This document shows positions 17,908 to 26,871 of a DNA stretch of 64,000 bases, piece by piece (position 1 is the stretch's first letter; the number at the start of each line of letters is the position of its first letter). The notes under the pieces are model-generated. The model had not been told where the DNA came from, searched no databases, and saw nothing but the letters and a program-made list of their open reading frames with translations. The stretch is from positions 1 to 64,000 of the forward strand of contig NZ_JAJNMU010000004.1 in the NCBI RefSeq assembly GCF_022458865.1, in the 5' to 3' direction. The position numbers and the translations under genes are program-made. The stretch is from Paenibacillus periandrae. Its GTDB lineage: Bacteria > Bacillota > Bacilli > Paenibacillales > NBRC-103111.

Positions 17908-18771
17908 TTAAATCAAATCCTTGAGTGCTGCATTCAATGAAGAATCAGCATAGTCCGTGGAAATACTCAGCTTTTCCCACCGTTCCGTTTCGGCGAGTTT
18001 GCCTTGATCGATCAACTTGGCCATATATACAGCGTCGCTGCCGAGCAGAAGTCTAAGTGGCGGATTCTCCTCATTGACAACGGTAATGATCGCTTGTGCC
18101 CCTTTTGCCGGATCTCCCGGCTCTGTACCTGTCTTCTCGCGAATGTATGCCTGTAATTTGCCTACTGTTCCTTGATAATCCTCTCCAGCTTCAACGTGAC
18201 TCATAGAGGAGCCTGCCCAGTCTGTGCGGAAGCCGCCTGGTTCAATGATTGTGACTTTTAAACCAAATGGAGTCACTTCCTTGGACAACACCTCGGAAAA
18301 GCCCTCGACTGCCCATTTGGCTGTCTGATAAGCACCCAGTCCCGGTGTGCCACTGCGGCCGCCTATAGAGGAAATCTGCACGATATGACCTGATTTTTGC
18401 TTGCGCAGAACAGGCAATGCCGCTTTCGTTACGTTAATAACGCCCCACAGGTTCGTGTCGATTTGAGCATGGAAGTCCTCGAAGGAGGTTTCTTCGATTG
18501 AAGACATATTCCCATATCCGGCATTGTTGACTACTACATCAAGCCGTCCAAATGCTTCGACAGCGGCTTGTACAGCGGCTTCGGCTTGCTCGGGGCTTGT
18601 AACGTCCAGTGTTACAGCGCGCACCTGATCTCCATATTGTGCTACAAGATCGGCTAGCTGTTCAGTCTTACGGGCTGTTGCTATCAATTGATCTCCATGC
18701 GCCAAAACAGCTTCAGCAATACTGCGTCCAAGTCCTCGGGAGCTTCCTGTGATCAACCATACTTTTGACAT
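17908..18771 (-). CDS. Short-chain dehydrogenase/reductase (classical SDR)
   Basis: An NAD(P)-dependent oxidoreductase of about 287 residues. The cofactor motif TGSSRGLGRSIAEA, NNAGYGNMSS, catalytic Ser in ISSIGG and the Y-x-x-x-K active site in GAYQTAKWAVEG are all intact. The second ATG is chosen because GCAGGAA lies at proper distance; an upstream ATG at 18792 has no ribosome-binding site. A TetR-type operator lies about 55 bp upstream, matching one before the tetR gene, so the SDR is probably induced by whatever ligand the regulator senses. The substrate is unknown. Confidence 0.9.
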   Translation of the reverse strand: MSKVWLITGSSRGLGRSIAEAVLAHGDQLIATARKTEQLADLVAQYGDQVRAVTLDVTSPEQAEAAVQAAVEAFGRLDVVVNNAGYGNMSSIEETSFEDFHAQIDTNLWGVINVTKAALPVLRKQKSGHIVQISSIGGRSGTPGLGAYQTAKWAVEGFSEVLSKEVTPFGLKVTIIEPGGFRTDWAGSSMSHVEAGEDYQGTVGKLQAYIREKTGTEPGDPAKGAQAIITVVNEENPPLRLLLGSDAVYMAKLIDQGKLAETERWEKLSISTDYADSSLNAALKDLI

Positions 18772-18823
18772 ATGAATAATTCCTGCTTCCATTATAGGAT
18801 TTTGTTTTAAGTATTTTTAAATT

Positions 18824-18839
18824 AAACGATCATTCGTTC
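18824..18839. promoter_or_regulatory. TetR operator upstream of the SDR gene
   Basis: AAACGATCATTCGTTC is a near-perfect dyad (GAACGAATGATCGTTT on the other strand) and closely matches the site before the tetR gene at 19566. Two related dyads flanking a regulator and its neighbour are strong evidence of a local regulon. Confidence 0.7.
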
Positions 18840-18847
18840 TTTATAAT

Positions 18848-18969
18848 ATAAGAAAAAGCTTCTGATCGAAGCCTATTCGGTGAAGATACATTCGTGTCCA
18901 ATAGGTTGCTTTTCTTGCAATATCAGAATATTCAGCTCTGCTGAAAATTAATAAATTCTGATATTATAA
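18848..18969 (+). repeat. Dispersed structured repeat, copy 1
   Basis: A 122-bp copy of an element found four times here. It opens ATAAGAAAAAGCTTC and closes GATATTATAA. It can fold into two hairpins: AGAAAA..GC pairing with GCTTTTCT, and AATATCAGAAT pairing with ATTCTGATATT around an inner TTCAGC/GCTGAA. In this copy CCTATT and AATAGG can pair inside the first hairpin, unlike the other copies. It lies between the tetR stop and the SDR promoter. Confidence 0.85.
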
Positions 18970-18981
18970 AAAAAGAAATAA

Positions 18982-19554
18982 CTACGCTTGGATGGCGTCC
19001 CAACTCATTTGAGTTATTTCCTTGAGTTTTTCCTGATTGAACACTACTACCCCTTTAAAATGCTCCTTGGCCATTTGTGTGACGGGGTAGTAACAATACA
19101 TGAGCAGCAAATTGGCATCCACTTGTTTTAATAGCTGCTGCCGCTGTCCTTTTTCAACGAATTCATGAAGCGTTCTAAAGAACCCGATACTCTCATCCAG
19201 ACACAATCTTGCTATCAGCGGTGAGTTTGTGAACTGTTCCAGAAACAGAAAATAATCCTTATTATCAAGAACGAAGTCCTTCAAATTACTCATAATCAAT
19301 TCAAAGCCTGCTTGAATCGGGGTCGTTTCGTTAATTCCATGAAGCATTTTCAAGCTCATTTTTTCTTTAACATTCAAATAGAGCTTTTTGAGCATGTCCT
19401 CCTTATTTTCAAAATATACATAAATCGTGGATGGGGATACATTTGCCCGTTTGGCAATCTTGGACATCGAAATGTCTGAAAAACCAATTTCATTCAAAAG
19501 CTGGATCGTCGCCTGGAAGATCGCTTCGCTTTTATTATCATCTTTATGTCTCAT
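18982..19554 (-). CDS. TetR/AcrR-family transcriptional regulator
   Basis: A 190-residue repressor. Its N-terminal helix-turn-helix is typical (MSKIAKRANVSPSTIYVYFENKEDML, about 27-52). The C-terminal ligand domain is helical and divergent, so no ligand can be named. An operator-like dyad lies 11 bp before the start, overlapping where the ribosome-binding site would be; no clear Shine-Dalgarno is seen. The same dyad precedes the SDR gene, so it probably represses both itself and the SDR with the following Rossmann protein. Confidence 0.9.
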   Translation of the reverse strand: MRHKDDNKSEAIFQATIQLLNEIGFSDISMSKIAKRANVSPSTIYVYFENKEDMLKKLYLNVKEKMSLKMLHGINETTPIQAGFELIMSNLKDFVLDNKDYFLFLEQFTNSPLIARLCLDESIGFFRTLHEFVEKGQRQQLLKQVDANLLLMYCYYPVTQMAKEHFKGVVVFNQEKLKEITQMSWDAIQA

Positions 19555-19565
19555 GTTTGTATAAT

Positions 19566-19581
19566 AAACGATCGTTCGGTT
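19566..19581. promoter_or_regulatory. TetR operator upstream of the tetR gene
   Basis: AAACGATCGTTCGGTT shares 13 of 16 positions with the dyad before the SDR gene and has the central palindrome ACGATCGT. It sits directly before the tetR start, consistent with autoregulation. Confidence 0.65.
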
Positions 19582-19663
19582 ATTGTCAAACCTTAAAAAG
19601 CCCGATCATCGGAATGAAACCCCGAATCTCGGGCTGATAGCTATTACATCATGTTCAAACCCC

Positions 19664-20905
19664 TTAGTACCAGCTCGTAAACACAGATGATGATCCATAG
19701 GCTAGCGGTACAGCTGCTCCGAGCATCAGCAGGGGTCCCCACCAGGTAAACATGGAAATACCTGCACATAAGCTGATAAGCAGCAGCGCTGGCAGCACCA
19801 GAATGGGGGTTACGGCTTGAAGCGCTTGATGCTTGGCAGCATCCTGAATATCAAACAGCTTCAAGAACGAAGCGTTCATCTCTTCTTTACAGAACCGCTT
19901 TCTCCAATAGGCCAACATACACGCAGCCACGATCCAGATCACGATCTTGAGTGTTCCTGGTAAAAAAAACAAGGCCGCTCCCATCACCACCGCAAACTGT
20001 ACAGTAAATCTCCATTGCGTCCCGCTGCGGAAATACGATTTGGCCAAAAAATCAGACAGTCCGCTGGCCGCGCCTGCACCACGGAACAATCGCTGCGATC
20101 TTCCGAACAGTAATGGATACTTGCGTGTCGGTCTGATCCTCCGCTTAACGACCCGAATCAGCATCAGTGATACAATCCTCATCCGTGAATCGCTCTCTCT
20201 GGCAATATCGGCAAAAAATGCGCCCTTCTGAGCCAAGCGTACCCGGCTAAGAACAACAAACAGTACCAATAGCACCAGCATACCGCACCAGCTGAACACA
20301 GGCTGCTCAATAATGTGAGCAACCATATTCTCATATAAGAAGAAAACACCCGTAAATAATACAATTCGCAATAACCACAGAACGATTCCGTACAAAAGGA
20401 GAGCAAGCAGCTGACGGGTCAAGCCCAAGGTTACTTTTAACAAATAGGTTAGAATAAACAAATTGGCCACCGCTGCAGCTGTAAAGGAGAAGTTCTGGTA
20501 TAACAAGGGCAGCAGCAAAGCTACCAGCAATAAGGTTGTGACACCCTGCAGAACCAGAGAATATCTATAGCCAAGAACCATCAAATGGCGGAACCAGCTT
20601 TGATTTTGCCTGAGAAAGAGCTGATCCCCCTCCTCAACAAAATAACGTATCGTCCCCATCCAGGCAAATACATACAATACTGCTGCAACCAGCGGTAACG
20701 TAAACAAATGAAACCAAGCAGGAGGCGTGTGGAGCCATGTTATATAGTGATAACCTGCCACAAGCATCAAGGGAATGACAACATACAAAGCTACAATCCA
20801 GTCCACGGCAAGCCGCAGCGCTTTATATTGATAGCTCCAATCAGAACCTACTCTTCGAACAAATAACCGCCAGCTGCTCGTCAATGTGCCCCGTCCCCCC
20901 ATCAT
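19664..20905 (-). CDS. ecsB: ABC transporter permease, EcsB family
   Basis: The membrane subunit of an EcsAB-type ABC transporter, about 413 residues with many hydrophobic segments (clear ones near LAVDWIVALYVVIPLMLVAG, LFTLPLVAAVLYVFAWMG, VVMGAALFFLPGTLKIVIWI and the C-terminus). EcsAB in Bacillus influences protein secretion, peptide export and intramembrane proteolysis. The start ATG overlaps the EcsA stop as ATGA, giving translational coupling; an in-frame TTG at 20923 is less likely. The pairing with an EcsA ATPase is the main support for the name, since EcsB sequences diverge. Confidence 0.82.
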   Translation of the reverse strand: MMGGRGTLTSSWRLFVRRVGSDWSYQYKALRLAVDWIVALYVVIPLMLVAGYHYITWLHTPPAWFHLFTLPLVAAVLYVFAWMGTIRYFVEEGDQLFLRQNQSWFRHLMVLGYRYSLVLQGVTTLLLVALLLPLLYQNFSFTAAAVANLFILTYLLKVTLGLTRQLLALLLYGIVLWLLRIVLFTGVFFLYENMVAHIIEQPVFSWCGMLVLLVLFVVLSRVRLAQKGAFFADIARESDSRMRIVSLMLIRVVKRRIRPTRKYPLLFGRSQRLFRGAGAASGLSDFLAKSYFRSGTQWRFTVQFAVVMGAALFFLPGTLKIVIWIVAACMLAYWRKRFCKEEMNASFLKLFDIQDAAKHQALQAVTPILVLPALLLISLCAGISMFTWWGPLLMLGAAVPLAYGSSSVFTSWY

Positions 20906-21615
20906 AGCAAGGAGTGAAAGCAATCGAATAAGGGGGCATCCGGTAAGCCGGACTGCTGCTGAATATCATGCAGCGTTCCGTTTGCTACCAGTCTGCCACC
21001 CGATAAAAGCACAAAGGAAGTACAAATCCGTTCAGCCGTATCCAGCACATGCGTACTCATCAGGATACCCGCTCCGCGCTGCCGTTCATCATCGAGCATA
21101 CCGAGAAAGTCCTTGATCGCCTTAGGATCCAATCCAATAAAAGGCTCGTCCACAATGTAGACATCCGGCTTGTTCAGAAATCCCAGGATTAGCATGATTT
21201 TTTGCTGCATGCCCTTGGAGAATTTGCCTGGCAGATGATGCTTTTCATCCAGCAGCCTGAAGCGGCGCAGCAAATCATCCGCTCTTTCCAGAAATACGTC
21301 CCGATCCAGTTCGTACACAGCAGCCGCAAACTCCATATGCTCCCAGAGTGTCAGCTCGTCATACAGGATCGGATGCTCGGGGATATACGCATAGCTTTTC
21401 TTCTCACCCATAAAGGTGATCTCTCCTTTAAAATCCTTGAGCAAGCCCAGAATACTCTTGATTGTAGTACTTTTGCCTGCACCGTTCGGGCCCAGCAAAC
21501 CGACGAGCTCACCTTGCCGTACATCAAATTGAATTTGCTTGATCACGTCGGATTGACCTTCGTAGCCGGCTTGCTCAATGTGCACTTTCAACACTGCCAA
21601 TCGTTCTTTGACCAC
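20902..21615 (-). CDS. ecsA: ABC transporter ATP-binding protein, EcsA
   Basis: A 237-residue ATPase. Walker A (GLLGPNGAGKST), the signature FSKGMQQK, Walker B (DVYIVDEPFIGLDP) and the switch His in MSTHVL are all intact. The sequence pattern YIPEHPILYDELTLWEHMEF is characteristic of EcsA. It starts with GTG, with GGAAGGG somewhat far upstream (about 13 bases); an internal TTG is possible. It is translationally coupled to ecsB. Confidence 0.87.
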   Translation of the reverse strand: MVKERLAVLKVHIEQAGYEGQSDVIKQIQFDVRQGELVGLLGPNGAGKSTTIKSILGLLKDFKGEITFMGEKKSYAYIPEHPILYDELTLWEHMEFAAAVYELDRDVFLERADDLLRRFRLLDEKHHLPGKFSKGMQQKIMLILGFLNKPDVYIVDEPFIGLDPKAIKDFLGMLDDERQRGAGILMSTHVLDTAERICTSFVLLSGGRLVANGTLHDIQQQSGLPDAPLFDCFHSLL

Positions 21616-21959
21616 TTGCTTTCACTGTCCCTTCCTGCATCTTCTCAAAGTATAATGCACAATTCCAAATAAATCATCTTTTGCGTTATGCTGATCGTGA
21701 ACACGGCAAGCAAAGGAAGTTGAATATTTGGGATTCGTAAAGTTGAGTTAGAGTAGTGGTAGCTTCGAAAAATGGAAAATACGAGCGTGGGTATTAAGGC
21801 GAATAGCATTTGTTTGGAGCACAAAGCAACAACAACTAGGACAATGGAGTCAAGAATTCGCTAACTCTTGCTATAGTCTCAATTCCTTTGATAGCGGCAT
21901 AACAAGAGTCTTCATGAAATCACCAAATGTCAATCGACACGTGTGCTTCACGGACAGCG
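21616..21959. other. Intergenic region without a recognised gene
   Basis: This 344-bp stretch lies upstream of ecsA and downstream of cbiO. I see no open frame with a ribosome-binding site, no strong hairpin and no repeat seen elsewhere in the window. The ecsA promoter should lie in the first 100 bp. Confidence 0.5.
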
Positions 21960-22799
21960 TTACCCTTGGGAAGACGCAGCCATCAGGCACTTGAATTCCG
22001 CCATCGTACGTGGAGGGATAACGTCCTTACGGATGAATTCGGGCAAAGCCTGCCACAGCTCCAGCAGCAGCGGCAGTTCGAGACTGAGCGACTGAATCCG
22101 TTCCTCATGCTGAAACAGCTCATGCGGCGTGCCTTGCATCACACATTGTCCATGATCCATGACCAGAATCCAATCTGCCCATGAATAGGCCAGATTCATA
22201 TCATGAGTGGCCATCACGATCGTAATGCCGTTCTCGTGAATCCGATCCAATTCCTCGACCAGCTGCTGCTCGGACAAACGATCCAGATACGCTGTGGGTT
22301 CATCCAACATCAGCAGCTCAGGCTCAAGCACAAGTACTCCGGCCAGCGCTACCCGTTTCTTCTGGCCCAAGCTCAAATGGTGAATCGGCTTGTCCGTCAA
22401 ATGCTCCAGACCCATCGCTGTCAGCATACGGCGGGTTCGCAGCGCGATCTCCTGCTCAGCCATCCCGGCATTGCGCAAGCCATAGGATATATCTTCAAAA
22501 GGCGTGCTCAGAATCAACTGCTGCTCGGGGTCCTGAAACACAAGACCGATCTGCTGGCGAAGTTTTTTGAGAGCCTCCGGACGATACGATAGGGGAGTGT
22601 CATGCCATCTAATTTCTCCAGCCGCAGGACGGTGTATTCCTATCGCCTGTAGGAAAAAAGTCGATTTACCGGAGCCATTATGGCCGCAAATGGCCGTTTT
22701 CTTATGCTTGGGTATGCTCATATTCAGTCCCTGAAGAGCTTCCGTATCCGTACCGGGATACCTGTAACGTACATCTCTTGCTTCTAAGATCGATTGCAT
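21960..22799 (-). CDS. cbiO: Cobalt ECF transporter ATP-binding protein CbiO
   Basis: The ATPase (A component) of the cobalt uptake system, about 279 residues. Walker A (GHNGSGKST), Q-loop (GLVFQDPEQQL), signature LSLGQKKRVALAG and Walker B (LLMLDEPTAYLD) are complete. The ATG at 22799 is preferred: GGAGGT lies seven bases upstream, inside the end of cbiQ. An upstream in-frame ATG (22847) would overlap cbiQ by 40 bp. It is the last gene of cbiMNQO under the cobalamin riboswitch. Confidence 0.93.
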   Translation of the reverse strand: MQSILEARDVRYRYPGTDTEALQGLNMSIPKHKKTAICGHNGSGKSTFFLQAIGIHRPAAGEIRWHDTPLSYRPEALKKLRQQIGLVFQDPEQQLILSTPFEDISYGLRNAGMAEQEIALRTRRMLTAMGLEHLTDKPIHHLSLGQKKRVALAGVLVLEPELLMLDEPTAYLDRLSEQQLVEELDRIHENGITIVMATHDMNLAYSWADWILVMDHGQCVMQGTPHELFQHEERIQSLSLELPLLLELWQALPEFIRKDVIPPRTMAEFKCLMAASSQG

Positions 22800-22804
22800 T
22801 ACTG

Positions 22805-23605
22805 TTACCTCCATCGAATCCAACACTCCAGCCCCAGTAAGAGGCATACCCCGATCCAGCTTTCCAACCAGTATCGTGTTGCAACGGGCTTAGCCGCATA
22901 AGGTGCCATCCGAATCTCATCTGTAAAACCACGGGCTATCAGCCCATGGGACAGTGCTCTATACCTCTGCATGGTTTTGCCAAACAAGCGAACGATTAAA
23001 ATCGCCGTGTCGTTCAACCTGCCGCGGAACCCGAACTGACCGCCTCGTGCTTTTTGGGCCGTATACATGTGCTGCGCCGTTTCTGACAGCAGGAAAAGAA
23101 AACGGTACATAATCAGCATAATTTCCAATACCAATGTGGGCATTCGCAGCTTGTTCATCACCTGAAACAGCTCGGACATCGGTGTTGTCAGCATCACAAA
23201 GGTAAGACAGGAAAGACAAGCAACGACTCTTGCAAATAAGTAGCCCGCTTGATGCAAGCCTGCTTCCGTCATATAACATGTCCAATTCATAAATGTAAAA
23301 AGCACTTGATTCGTGCTTACTGCCGCTACTGAATCTCTAGACTGCGTTCCGATCTCGATGACAATGGCAGGCAGGCTGGCCACATAAAATAAACAAGGAA
23401 GCCCGATCAGCAGGAGATAGGATTTAAAAGGGATTCGGGCATAAAAAACAGTCCATACGAGCATCCAGCCTGCAAGGCAGAGCTGTACAACGGGGTGCGA
23501 CAAATATGCGCCTATGAACAGAACGGCCGCAAAACCGCATTTCCACGCAGGAGATACGGACCGCAGCCGATTTTTGTAGGATAATGTATCGATCAGCTTG
23601 ATCAT
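22805..23605 (-). CDS. cbiQ: Cobalt ECF transporter transmembrane protein CbiQ
   Basis: The T component that couples the ATPase to CbiM. 266 residues with about five membrane segments (FAAVLFIGAYLSHPVV, LLIGLPCLFYVASLPAIVIE and others). The cytoplasmic coupling motifs of the family are visible as ARGGQFGFRGRLND and ALSHGLIARGF (Ala-Arg-Gly repeats). It overlaps cbiN by four bases (ATGA). Confidence 0.92.
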   Translation of the reverse strand: MIKLIDTLSYKNRLRSVSPAWKCGFAAVLFIGAYLSHPVVQLCLAGWMLVWTVFYARIPFKSYLLLIGLPCLFYVASLPAIVIEIGTQSRDSVAAVSTNQVLFTFMNWTCYMTEAGLHQAGYLFARVVACLSCLTFVMLTTPMSELFQVMNKLRMPTLVLEIMLIMYRFLFLLSETAQHMYTAQKARGGQFGFRGRLNDTAILIVRLFGKTMQRYRALSHGLIARGFTDEIRMAPYAAKPVATRYWLESWIGVCLLLGLECWIRWR

Positions 23606-23886
23606 TGTTTATTCGGCTTAACCGATTTACCCTTGAACCAGCCGATCGCATAGCCGATGAAGCCTGCACCGATTGCCGCCTGAAGCGCAAAGAGCATGCT
23701 TTCCGTTTCGGGAGGAGGCTCGACAAGCGATGAGAACCACGGCTTATAGCCAGGGTGAAGCTCTGCGATGATCTGCTCGGCAGCATCGTCCGCTCCGCCA
23801 AATTCACCATTGACCAGAATCAGCGGAAGAACCGCCAACAGCACTACGGCTGTCAGCATAAGTATATTTTTAGTACGGCTTGTCAT
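23602..23886 (-). CDS. cbiN: Cobalt transport protein CbiN
   Basis: A small auxiliary membrane protein of 94 residues with two membrane helices, at about 7-25 and 66-84. Between them lies an extracellular loop with [22 protein letters not shown], the family signature. CbiN stimulates cobalt loading of CbiM. It overlaps cbiM and cbiQ by four bases on each side, so the operon is tightly coupled. Confidence 0.93.
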   Translation of the reverse strand: MTSRTKNILMLTAVVLLAVLPLILVNGEFGGADDAAEQIIAELHPGYKPWFSSLVEPPPETESMLFALQAAIGAGFIGYAIGWFKGKSVKPNKQ

Positions 23887-24650
23887 GACTGCTTAACTCC
23901 TTTCATTTTGCGTTGAAGAATGGACAGCTCCTCAGAGCTGTAGGCCTGCAGCCAGTTCCAGATCAATACCGTGAGCAAACCTTCACTGATAGCCAGAGGA
24001 ATTTGGGTGATCGCAAACACACCGCCGAACTTGATGAACGAAGCCAGGAAGCCGCCATTTTCCGCAGGAAAAGCGACCGCCAATTGAATCGAGGTTACCA
24101 CATAAGTGGACAGATCGGCACATGCAGCTGCCGAGAATATGGCCAGCTTTTGCTTGCCCGTTGTGTTCATCAGCCATTTATAAACGACATATCCTACCAT
24201 GGGCCCTGCAACCGCCATGGAGAAGGCATTCGCTCCAAGTGTCGTCAAACCGCCGTGTGCCAGCAGCAGCGCTTGAAACAACAGTACGATAGATCCAAGC
24301 ACACTCATCGGCAGAGGTCCAAACATCACGGCACCCAAGCCTGTCCCCGTGGGATGCGAGCTGCTTCCCGTTACCGAAGGGATCTTAAGAGCTGACAGCA
24401 CGAAAGTAAAAGCGCCCGCCAGACCCAGCATAATCTTCAACTCCGGTGTTTCCTTGTTGATTTTGACCAAGGCGCGTAATCCAAGTATGAAAAAGGGAAT
24501 AAACACAACCCACCAGAACACAGCCCAGCCCAGTGGCAGGAACCCCTCCATAATGTGCATCGCATAGGCAGATTGGGGCTCGTTAATAACAAAATACAAG
24601 GTAAAGGCCACAACCACCAATAAGGCTCGAAACATCTTTTTTTCTTTCAT
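23883..24650 (-). CDS. cbiM: Cobalt ECF transporter substrate-binding protein CbiM
   Basis: The cobalt-specific membrane S component, 255 residues. A cleavable N-terminal segment (about 1-30) precedes [16 protein letters not shown]; after processing His2 of this motif is a metal ligand. Later motifs [16 protein letters not shown] and [19 protein letters not shown] are family hallmarks. It is the first gene of the operon, with GAGAGGATTT as ribosome-binding site. Expression is gated by the cobalamin riboswitch and terminator upstream. Confidence 0.95.
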   Translation of the reverse strand: MKEKKMFRALLVVVAFTLYFVINEPQSAYAMHIMEGFLPLGWAVFWWVVFIPFFILGLRALVKINKETPELKIMLGLAGAFTFVLSALKIPSVTGSSSHPTGTGLGAVMFGPLPMSVLGSIVLLFQALLLAHGGLTTLGANAFSMAVAGPMVGYVVYKWLMNTTGKQKLAIFSAAACADLSTYVVTSIQLAVAFPAENGGFLASFIKFGGVFAITQIPLAISEGLLTVLIWNWLQAYSSEELSILQRKMKGVKQS

Positions 24651-24684
24651 TCTCTAAATCCTCTCTTTCCCATAAATAAGCAAG

Positions 24685-24712
24685 ACAAAAAACCAATCCT
24701 TTAGAATTGGTC
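24685..24712 (-). terminator. Riboswitch-controlled terminator before cbiM
   Basis: On the minus strand ACCAAT and ATTGGT form a short stem (extendable by weak pairs) followed by TTTTTTG, 35 bp before the cbiM start and about 95 bp after the riboswitch core. Its position implies premature termination when cobalamin is bound. Confidence 0.65.
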
Positions 24713-24804
24713 ATGGGTACATCACAATATAAAACAGGATCCTGCGGGATCGCCGTTTCATCGTTTGTACACCACTCCTTTCCGCGAAGGCTGTCTGGTG
24801 ATTA

Positions 24805-24975
24805 AATTAGGTAGGTCTCCTGGCTTTCGGATCTTCGTTTTCTTCCGTCTTCCCCGATTCATCACCGAGTGACCTGCATGAAAAAAAACTCCCCGAATAC
24901 AGTGGCGGGACCGCTCGGGAGTTGCACCCGATTCCCTGTTACCCCTTATTGTCTAATGGGCACCTAATTCATGTA
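24805..24975 (-). promoter_or_regulatory. Cobalamin riboswitch
   Basis: Read on the minus strand, the conserved core appears in order: GAATTAGGTGCCC, GGTAACAGGGAATC, GGTGCAACTCCC, the invariant GCCACTGT and the B12 box AAGCCAGGAGACC. This is an adenosylcobalamin-binding leader directly upstream of cbiMNQO, as expected for repression of cobalt uptake when the vitamin is plentiful. Confidence 0.97.
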
Positions 24976-25132
24976 TGCTTTTGTTTTGCTGTTGAGTACC
25001 TTATATTCGATATCGACAACGATTTTCCTGTTCCGTAGCATAAATTTATAAAAAGATAACACTATCAGACCGTACAAAAGCGTCTATAGTCGGGTCATTT
25101 AATGATTGACATCAAGTGCAGCCATTTGTAAA

Positions 25133-25254
25133 ATAAGAAAAGCTTCCGATCGAAGCCTATTCGGTGAAGATACATCCGTGTTTTAAATGTAGCTTTTCTT
25201 GCAATATCAGAATATTCAGCTCCGCTGAAAACTTAAAAATTCTGGTATTATTAA
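25133..25254 (+). repeat. Dispersed structured repeat, copy 2
   Basis: A 122-bp copy in the same orientation as copy 1, with the same two-hairpin layout. Its interior reads ACATCCGTGTTTTAAATGT where copy 1 has a different but also self-pairing sequence. It lies between the divergent cobalamin riboswitch and the next gene. Confidence 0.85.
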
Positions 25255-25312
25255 GAATGCCAAGTCAGGAGACCGGTTTAATCCGTTTCATCAGAAAGGA
25301 AGTTAGCAATTC

Positions 25313-25852
25313 ATGTTTTTTTTGCGTTCGCTTATCATTTGCTGCTATCTTATGACCGCTTATTGGGCATCCATCCATTTTCCTTCATTGAAAATGGTAT
25401 TTTATCCAACGCTCGGCGCATTCAGCTTCTTGTTCATACACCGAATAGGCCAGCTCAAAGATGTTGTACGCATCATTATCGGAGCTATCATTGCAGTATC
25501 GCTCGGAAGCTTCTTTTATACACTAAATACCGGAGCCGTCTCATTTTTTGCAACTGCAATTGTAACGATATCGTTGATCCAAGTGTTCAAATGGAATGCA
25601 GCTCCCATATTAGCGGTTTCGTTCATTCCTTACTTCGCCCATCCTGACAATCTATGGGCACTGCCCATAGCTGTGTTGGCTTCACTGGTAGGTTTGCTCA
25701 TCCCGCTCTGGCTGATTAGCAGATTGGAGCAATTCACATGGCTTATCCGCTTTAATGAGACTGTAGAGCAACTGCGTCTTAAAGCTTTAACTGTAACCCG
25801 AATCCTTAAGGAACCGCCTGCCACAGAGATCATCCAGAAATCGAGAAACTGA
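25313..25852 (+). CDS. Small integral membrane protein, HPP/FUSC-like (uncertain)
   Basis: A 179-residue protein with about five membrane helices (LIICCYLMTAYWASIHF, then VVRIIIGAIIAVSLGSFFY, FFATAIVTISLIQVF, AAPILAVSFIPYF, LPIAVLASLVGLLIPLWLI) and a cytoplasmic tail. The layout, with a short VFYPTLGAFSFLF motif, resembles HPP-family or aromatic-acid-exporter-like proteins, but I cannot assign a function. AAGGAAG precedes the start. It stands alone with a terminator-like hairpin after it. Confidence 0.7.
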   Translation: MFFLRSLIICCYLMTAYWASIHFPSLKMVFYPTLGAFSFLFIHRIGQLKDVVRIIIGAIIAVSLGSFFYTLNTGAVSFFATAIVTISLIQVFKWNAAPILAVSFIPYFAHPDNLWALPIAVLASLVGLLIPLWLISRLEQFTWLIRFNETVEQLRLKALTVTRILKEPPATEIIQKSRN

Positions 25853-25868
25853 GCAGTACCATTTTCCA

Positions 25869-25910
25869 GCAAATAAGACATCCTGTCCTGCTCAGATGAG
25901 CGGGATGGGA
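25869..25910 (+). terminator. Putative terminator after the small membrane protein gene
   Basis: ACATCC..TCC..GCTC pairs with GAGC..GGGA..GGATGT as an interrupted stem, followed by TTTGTGATTT. The T-run is weak. Confidence 0.5.
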
Positions 25911-25973
25911 TGTTTGTGATTTCACTTCCCCCAACTGAATCCTGAGCATCTCATCCAGGGTTGTGATGGAAAT

Positions 25974-26004
25974 ACAAAAAGACCGACGGGTTTATCCGCC
26001 GATC
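25974..26004 (-). terminator. Terminator at the end of sulfatase cluster A
   Basis: On the minus strand GATCGGCGG pairs with CCGTCGGTC (two G-U pairs) and runs into TTTTTG. It lies 36 bp past the MBL hydrolase stop and closes the whole transport/sulfatase operon. Confidence 0.75.
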
Positions 26005-26039
26005 ACAATCCTTCTATTTTATTATTGATCACCAGTTTA

Positions 26040-26714
26040 TTATTGCTCACCCGCTGCAATTGCGGCAAGTCGCTCCTGAATCCGTTCTGTGCAAACACCG
26101 CCATGATACGTAATGACGGTCTCAATATCATAATCGAGCAGCTTGGCGACCGAGCGGAGTGCCTGCTCCATATCGGGTGTAAATGCTTTGTTAGGCGGCA
26201 TCAGCACACCATTCTGTGAGGTTAAAGCGTCGCCGGATATTAAGGTTTTACTTGGCTTGTGATAAAGACTGATGTGATCCGGTGTATGGCCCGGGGTGAA
26301 AATCACTTGAATCCCACCGCAATATGGAAGCTCATCACCGTCCTGAAGCGTCACATCAACCTTGGAAGGCGGCACAAGGACACCTCTTTTTATGATGGGT
26401 ACTTCCCCTAATAGGTAAGGCTTGGTCAATTCATGTGCGAAAACCTCAATCCGTCCCTCAGAAGCCGAGAGCAGCTCAGGCAGACTGCCGATATGATCCA
26501 AATCCTGATGAGTAATAATGATTTTTGTAAGCTTATCAAAGGGAACCGCTTCCTGAGCAAGTGAAGCCCGAATCACCTCCAGTTGACCGGGGATTCCTGT
26601 ATCCACAAGAATGCCATCGGTCTCGTCCCATAGTAATGCAGCATGAACGACAAACGTATGTTCACCTGCTTGCATCGACCACTCTACAGCTTTAATTCCT
26701 GAGCCTGCTGCCAT
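26040..26714 (-). CDS. MBL-fold metallohydrolase
   Basis: A cytoplasmic metallo-beta-lactamase-fold hydrolase of 224 residues. The metal-binding motif is ITHQDLDHIGSLPEL (HxxDxDH); later ligands are GHTPDHISLYH and SGDALTS, and the final His in TYHGG. The ATG at 26714 is chosen because GGAGGT lies seven bases upstream; longer in-frame starts run into the preceding sulfatase gene. It is the last gene of sulfatase cluster A, so it probably hydrolyses an ester or lactone made by that pathway. A role as an alkylsulfatase-like enzyme is possible, but those are usually larger. Confidence 0.85.
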   Translation of the reverse strand: MAAGSGIKAVEWSMQAGEHTFVVHAALLWDETDGILVDTGIPGQLEVIRASLAQEAVPFDKLTKIIITHQDLDHIGSLPELLSASEGRIEVFAHELTKPYLLGEVPIIKRGVLVPPSKVDVTLQDGDELPYCGGIQVIFTPGHTPDHISLYHKPSKTLISGDALTSQNGVLMPPNKAFTPDMEQALRSVAKLLDYDIETVITYHGGVCTERIQERLAAIAAGEQ

Positions 26715-26871
26715 TACCTGCACCTCCATCATCGTATTAATTCCAACAGCTTCTCCAATGGAGTACCATCGGTTGTCTTCCTTGCTCCCATGGTTTCCGC
26801 GTGAGTACTGATTATTCAATGTTAACCTAGACCTGATGCGGAGGCAAATGTGTATCATTCTCCTGATCGCC

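Noticed and set aside
18848..18969. Repeat copy 1 as a terminator for tetR
   Set aside because: Copies occur in both orientations relative to genes and lack a T-run directly after the stems.
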